Below, piece after piece: positions 60,821-64,000 of a stretch of 64,000 bases of DNA. Within the stretch, counting starts at the first letter, position 1. Each line of letters begins with the position of its first letter. The notes beneath the pieces were generated by a model. The model saw nothing but the letters and a program-made list of their open reading frames with translations. It was not told the DNA's origin and made no database searches. A program made the translations under genes and the position numbers. The DNA lies in assembly GCF_046156265.1 (NCBI RefSeq), contig NZ_JAWDIR010000022.1:62001-126000 (forward strand). Reading direction: 5' to 3'. Origin of the DNA: CAMDHY01 sp046156265. GTDB lineage: Bacteria > Pseudomonadota > Alphaproteobacteria > Rhizobiales > Segnochrobactraceae.

Positions 60821-61505
60821 GCCGCGCCGGCGGGCGCGGCCGGCGGGCACCGCTGCGGCCGCTTCGGCGGGGCCGGCCACCCGGCCGCGCAACCCCGAGG
60901 AGACGCAGCGCCAGATCCTCAAGGCGGCACGGGCGGAGTTCTGCGAAAAGGGCTTCGACGGCGCGCGCGTCGACGCGATCGCCGAGCGGGCGGGCGCCAA
61001 CAAGCGGCTGCTCTACCACTACTTCGGCAACAAGGAGGCGCTCTATTGTGCCGTGCTGGAGGCGGCCTACCGGGAGATCCGCGAGGGCGAGCGCGGGCTG
61101 TCGCTCGACCGCAGCGAGCCGGAGGAGGCGATGGACCGCCTCATCCGCTTCACCTTCCGCCACTTCCTCGAAAAGCCCTGGTTCATCTCGCTCTTGACGA
61201 CCGAGAACCTGCACGGCGCCCGCTTCCTGAAGACGCTGAAGGACATTCCGGCCCTGCACTCGCCGCTCGTCGGCCAGCTCGAGACGCTGATCGAGCGCGG
61301 CGCCGAGAAGGGGGTCTTCCGCTCCGACGTCGACCCGATCCAGCTCTACATCACGATTGCCGCGCTCGGGTGGTTCTACGTCTCCAACATGGCGACGCTG
61401 TCGGTGATCTTCGACCGCGACCTCCGCGACTTCGCCATGGTGCAGGAGCGCGAGGCGCACTGCGTCGCCGTCGTCATGGACTTCCTGCGGGCGCGCCGGA
61501 GCTGA
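60771..61505 (+). CDS. TetR-family transcriptional regulator
   Basis: Regulator of 244 residues. After a disordered Ala/Pro/Arg-rich N terminus (about 1-40), the DNA-binding domain reads QRQILKAARAEFCEKGFDG, VDAIAERAGANKRLLYHYFG and NKEALYCAVLEAAY, a standard TetR helix-turn-helix. The C-terminal helices form the ligand domain. It probably senses the operon substrate or an intermediate. The palindrome GTAACC-N4-GGTTAC upstream of the catabolic operon is the likely operator. The start is TTG overlapping tctA; a GTG at 60807 is an alternative. Confidence 0.87.
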   Translation: MSDKLSPASAPVVPAAEPRRRARPAGTAAAASAGPATRPRNPEETQRQILKAARAEFCEKGFDGARVDAIAERAGANKRLLYHYFGNKEALYCAVLEAAYREIREGERGLSLDRSEPEEAMDRLIRFTFRHFLEKPWFISLLTTENLHGARFLKTLKDIPALHSPLVGQLETLIERGAEKGVFRSDVDPIQLYITIAALGWFYVSNMATLSVIFDRDLRDFAMVQEREAHCVAVVMDFLRARRS

Positions 61506-62829
61506 CGGGGATCATCTCCTCAGACTCCGTCTTCGGCTCCTGCCCGGGCAGCGGCGGCACGGAGAGGCCGAGCGAGCGCAGGTAGCCCGCATTGACGTGG
61601 CCGTTCTGCAGCAGGATCGCCTCCAGATAGGCGTCGAGGGCGGCGCGGGCGACCTCAGGCGATGGCAGCGCCGCGTCGGTCCACGCCGACGGTGGCAGCG
61701 CCGAGGCGGCGGCGATCGCCTCCCATCCGGCGGGACGCGACACCGAGATCACGGTGGAGCCGGAGTCCATGTACTTGTAGGGCCAGAAGCTCCAGCCGAT
61801 GCCGAAGCGCTCGTTGAGCTTGCGGAAGCGCTCGTTCCACTCATCCGTCAGTTCGCCGGTCTCGCCGACGAACACCGGCACGTCGTGGACGGCCATGAAG
61901 TTCACGTATTCCTGGACGCCGTCGCGCTCCGTGCTCGCCCAGAACTTGTGGTAGGTGAAGGCGAGGTTGTCGGCGACCGGCGGGCCGAGCATCGCGAACG
62001 ACGTGCTCCACTGCGCGCCCGCCAGGATGACGACGTGGTTCGGATCGACCGCGCGGATCGCCTCGACGAGCTCGCGGTAGAAGGGCTCCAGCCGCGGGTT
62101 GAGATAGCCGGTGTCGTGGTAGGGCGAGATCGGCTCGTTCAGCAGGTCAAAGCCCAGCACCGCCGGCTCGTCGCGGTAGCGCCGGGCGATCTCGGTCCAC
62201 AGCGCCACCGTCAGGCGCTTGTGCGCCGGCACGTAGAACATCACCGGATAGCCCGGCCCGTCGTCGTGGTTGACGCCGGTCTGGCCGCCGGGCGCGGCGT
62301 GCAGGTCGATGATGACCTTGAGGCCGGCCTCGCGGCACCAGCCGATCAGCCGGTCGAGCAGCGCCCAGCCGGGCCCCTCGAAGCGGGTCGGGTCCGTGGG
62401 GTCGACGAACAGCTTGAAATGCAGCGGCACGCGGATGGTCGTGAAGCCGGCGGCGGCGATGAAGTCAACATCGGCCTTCGTCACGTAGCGGTCGCGGAAG
62501 GCGGCCCAGAAACGGTCCGCCTCGTCGGGCCCGACCAGCCGCTCGACCAGCGCCTCGATCTGGCGCGGCGACTTCGCCCGCACGAAGCGGAACATGTAGC
62601 CTTCCTGCATCAGCCAGTTGCCGAGGCTGATGCCCTTGATGGCGAAGGTCGTGCCATCGGGCGACACGAGCCGCGTGCCCTCGGCGCGGATGAAGCCGTC
62701 GGCACGGGCGGGGGCGCCCAGCATGGGAAGGAGCACCGCGATGGCCGCCAGCAGTGCGGCTGCGAGGTTGCGGCGCGGGGCCGAACGCGGGGCACGGGCA
62801 GCGACGGCACGAAGGATCGAGGCGGGCAC
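61474..62829 (-). CDS. Secreted glycoside hydrolase family 5 protein
   Basis: Exported (beta/alpha)8 glycosidase of 451 residues. A signal peptide with an RR-containing n-region (about 10-45, RRNLAAALLAAIAVLLPML) precedes the GH5 domain. The acid/base Glu lies in GFDLLNEPIS and the nucleophile Glu in VFVGETGEL; ISLGNWLMQEGYM and VPLHFKLF match exo-beta-glucanase-like members. The substrate is a beta-glucan or related polymer, perhaps remodelling the cell's own exopolysaccharide. The start is GTG at 62829. Its 3' end overlaps the convergent TetR gene by 32 nt. Confidence 0.88.
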   Translation of the reverse strand: MPASILRAVAARAPRSAPRRNLAAALLAAIAVLLPMLGAPARADGFIRAEGTRLVSPDGTTFAIKGISLGNWLMQEGYMFRFVRAKSPRQIEALVERLVGPDEADRFWAAFRDRYVTKADVDFIAAAGFTTIRVPLHFKLFVDPTDPTRFEGPGWALLDRLIGWCREAGLKVIIDLHAAPGGQTGVNHDDGPGYPVMFYVPAHKRLTVALWTEIARRYRDEPAVLGFDLLNEPISPYHDTGYLNPRLEPFYRELVEAIRAVDPNHVVILAGAQWSTSFAMLGPPVADNLAFTYHKFWASTERDGVQEYVNFMAVHDVPVFVGETGELTDEWNERFRKLNERFGIGWSFWPYKYMDSGSTVISVSRPAGWEAIAAASALPPSAWTDAALPSPEVARAALDAYLEAILLQNGHVNAGYLRSLGLSVPPLPGQEPKTESEEMIPVSSGAPAGSP

Positions 62830-62953
62830 GGTGCGGTCGGGCTCCGTCAGCGGTGGCGCGCGGATCAGCCCGGCGCGTCGCGGTACGCTAGCACGGCAGC
62901 CGCGCTGCGCGCACGGCGACTGGATCGGCCGAGACCGCCACAAGGCTCTTGCC

Positions 62954-62994
62954 AGAACTTGACTTTGGCGACAGTTCTTCAGCTCCGGGTCAAG
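62954..62994. promoter_or_regulatory. Inverted repeats upstream of the XRE-cupin gene
   Basis: AGAAC/GTTCT (62954-62958 and 62974-62978) and CTTGAC/GTCAAG (62958-62963 and 62989-62994) are overlapping inverted repeats about 80-110 nt before the ATG at 63070. TTGACT at 62959 could be a -35. Autoregulation by the XRE protein is possible but unproven. Confidence 0.3.
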
Positions 62995-63069
62995 ACGTGG
63001 ATCTCGTGCCCGCCGGCGCCCGTGGGTCGGCCGCACCGGTACCGGACAGCTGCGTGACTGTGAGGTGCG

Positions 63070-63696
63070 ATGCGCGTGACGAACAAGGCCACCGCGGCGG
63101 CGCCGCACGCCGATCATGGCGGCGAGAAGCCGGTCCGCATCGGCGTGCAGTTGCGCCACGCGCGGCTCGTGAAGGGTCTGCGCCTCAAGGACGTCGCCGA
63201 CCGGGCCGGCTATTCGGAGAGCCTGATCTCGAAGATCGAGAACAACAAGGCGATGCCGTCGATCAACACGCTGCACCGCATCGCACGCGTCCTCGACACC
63301 TCGATGGCGGCGCTCCTGAGCGACGGCGGGGGCGCGGCGAACGTCGTGATGACGCCGGACCAGCGGCCGAGGATCATCGCCGACGATGTTCCCGGCACCT
63401 CCGACAGCGACGGCACGGAGGCGGAGGTGATGATCCCCTTCGGCGCCAGCACCATGCTGGAGGCCTTCCTCGTCCGCGTGCAGCCCGGCGGCAGCAGCGG
63501 CGGTGAGCGTCACCACGACGGCGAGGAGGTCGGCTTCGTGCGCTGCGGCGAACTGGTGCTCACCGTCAACGGCGAGATCCATCACCTGAAGGCGGGCGAC
63601 TCGTTCTTCTTCCCGTCGACGCAGCCGCACAGCTTCTCGAACCCCGGGGCCGTGCCGACGGAGATCGTCTGGATCAATACGCCGCCGTCGCTCTGA
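63070..63696 (+). CDS. XRE-family regulator with cupin domain
   Basis: Transcription factor of 208 residues. The helix-turn-helix is at about 22-80 (VQLRHARLVKGLRLKDVADR, AGYSESLISKIENNKAMPS). A C-terminal cupin_2 domain (about 125-205) has GERHHDGEEVGFVRCGELVL and GDSFFFPSTQPHSFSNPG, with His/Glu residues suited to bind metal or a small ligand. Such proteins commonly control purine, amino-acid or polyamine catabolism. It is convergent with a xanthine-dehydrogenase-type gene but 42 nt away, so regulation of that locus is a guess. Confidence 0.9.
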   Translation: MRVTNKATAAAPHADHGGEKPVRIGVQLRHARLVKGLRLKDVADRAGYSESLISKIENNKAMPSINTLHRIARVLDTSMAALLSDGGGAANVVMTPDQRPRIIADDVPGTSDSDGTEAEVMIPFGASTMLEAFLVRVQPGGSSGGERHHDGEEVGFVRCGELVLTVNGEIHHLKAGDSFFFPSTQPHSFSNPGAVPTEIVWINTPPSL

Positions 63697-63738
63697 GGCG
63701 GCATGGTGCCGACCGGTCAGCAGGAGCTACGCGGATAC

Positions 63739-64000
63739 TCAGGCACCGACGCCGTCCTCGCCGAAGCGCAGCGCCCTCAGCATCCGCTCCGGCAGCATCG
63801 GCAGCTTGCGCACCCGGGGAGCCACCGCGGCGACGGCATTGGCGATCACCGCGCCGGCGCCGACCAGCGGCGGCTCGCCGATGCCCTTCGCCCCGAAGGG
63901 GTGCGTCGGCTCGGGCACCTCCAGCACGATCGAGTGGATGTCGTGTGGCACGTCGAGGCTGCTCGGCAGCTTGTAGTCGTGGAAGGTGGGGTTCGCGAGG
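63739..64000 (-). CDS. Xanthine dehydrogenase family molybdenum-binding subunit (3' part, cut by window edge)
   Basis: Only the last 86 codons are visible; the gene runs beyond the window. The reading frame continues without interruption to base 64000 and includes LANPTFHDYKLPSSLDVP and HPFGAKGIGEPPLVGAGA. The GAKGIGE motif carries the catalytic glutamate of the molybdenum hydroxylase family (xanthine, aldehyde or carbon-monoxide dehydrogenase types). C-terminal residues resemble xanthine/isoquinoline-type large subunits. The substrate cannot be assigned from this fragment. Confidence 0.88.
   Translation of the reverse strand, partial: LANPTFHDYKLPSSLDVPHDIHSIVLEVPEPTHPFGAKGIGEPPLVGAGAVIANAVAAVAPRVRKLPMLPERMLRALRFGEDGVGA

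Noticed and set aside
1..64000. CRISPR arrays, insertion sequences or prophage genes
   Set aside because: No regularly spaced direct repeats, transposase, integrase or phage structural genes were recognised anywhere in the window.

Overview
The window is very GC-rich and gene-dense, with short intergenic gaps and many 1-4 nt stop/start overlaps. It reads as chromosomal DNA of an alphaproteobacterium, most likely of the Hyphomicrobiales (Rhizobiales). The reasons are an aapJQMP general amino-acid ABC operon, a tkt-gap-pgk-fba cluster followed by ThiE-like, Sel1 and SuhB genes, a DUF4164-zapA pair, a ChrR-type anti-sigma factor and a tripartite tricarboxylate transporter. The species cannot be named from this sequence alone.

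Layout. 1-3 kb: a leftward run of hisF, hisE, coaA and pyrF, with a divergent crotonase-fold gene. 4-12 kb: a stress block of photolyase, FAD oxidoreductase, DUF1365, cyclopropane-fatty-acid synthase and MFS genes, converging on SDR and ChrR genes. It resembles the singlet-oxygen (RpoE/ChrR) regulon of Rhodobacter, and TGATCC-N18-TA promoter candidates stand in front of both arms. 12-15 kb: cysK, alaX and sseA, then an orphan Imm8-like gene and intergenic palindromes. 15.6-20 kb: aapJQMP. 20-24.6 kb: metC, an OmpA/MotA-like pair and suhB. 24.7-32 kb: central carbon metabolism (tkt, gap, pgk, fba). 32.6-34 kb: DUF4164, zapA and a SnoaL-like gene.

34.3-43.3 kb holds the most interesting locus: wecB, a BcsB-like periplasmic subunit, an NfrB-like processive glycosyltransferase with tandem c-di-GMP-binding MshEN motifs, an NfrA-like TPR/beta-barrel outer-membrane protein and a DUF4434-like protein. 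The genes are contiguous and co-oriented. By analogy with the Escherichia coli N4 glycan receptor system (NfrA/NfrB plus WecB) this is predicted to make and export a ManNAc-type exopolysaccharide under c-di-GMP control. The BcsB-like partner and a second MshEN-like module set it apart. A candidate terminated leader or small RNA lies just upstream.

43.3-52 kb: a ferric-reductase-like gene and an AT-rich gap beside a CAU-anticodon tRNA, a SIMPL protein, a cyclase/nitrilase pair, a Uma2 protein, and a two-component system divergent from a CpxP/Spy-like periplasmic protein. 52-61.5 kb: an uncharacterised catabolic operon (two TIM-barrel isomerases, enolase superfamily, Gfo/Idh/MocA, DUF993), a TctCBA transporter and a TetR regulator. 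A shared AACC-N5-GTTACAAA motif in front of both transcription units suggests co-regulation. 61.5-64 kb: a secreted GH5 glycosidase, an XRE-cupin regulator and the 3' end of a xanthine-dehydrogenase-type molybdenum subunit cut by the window edge.
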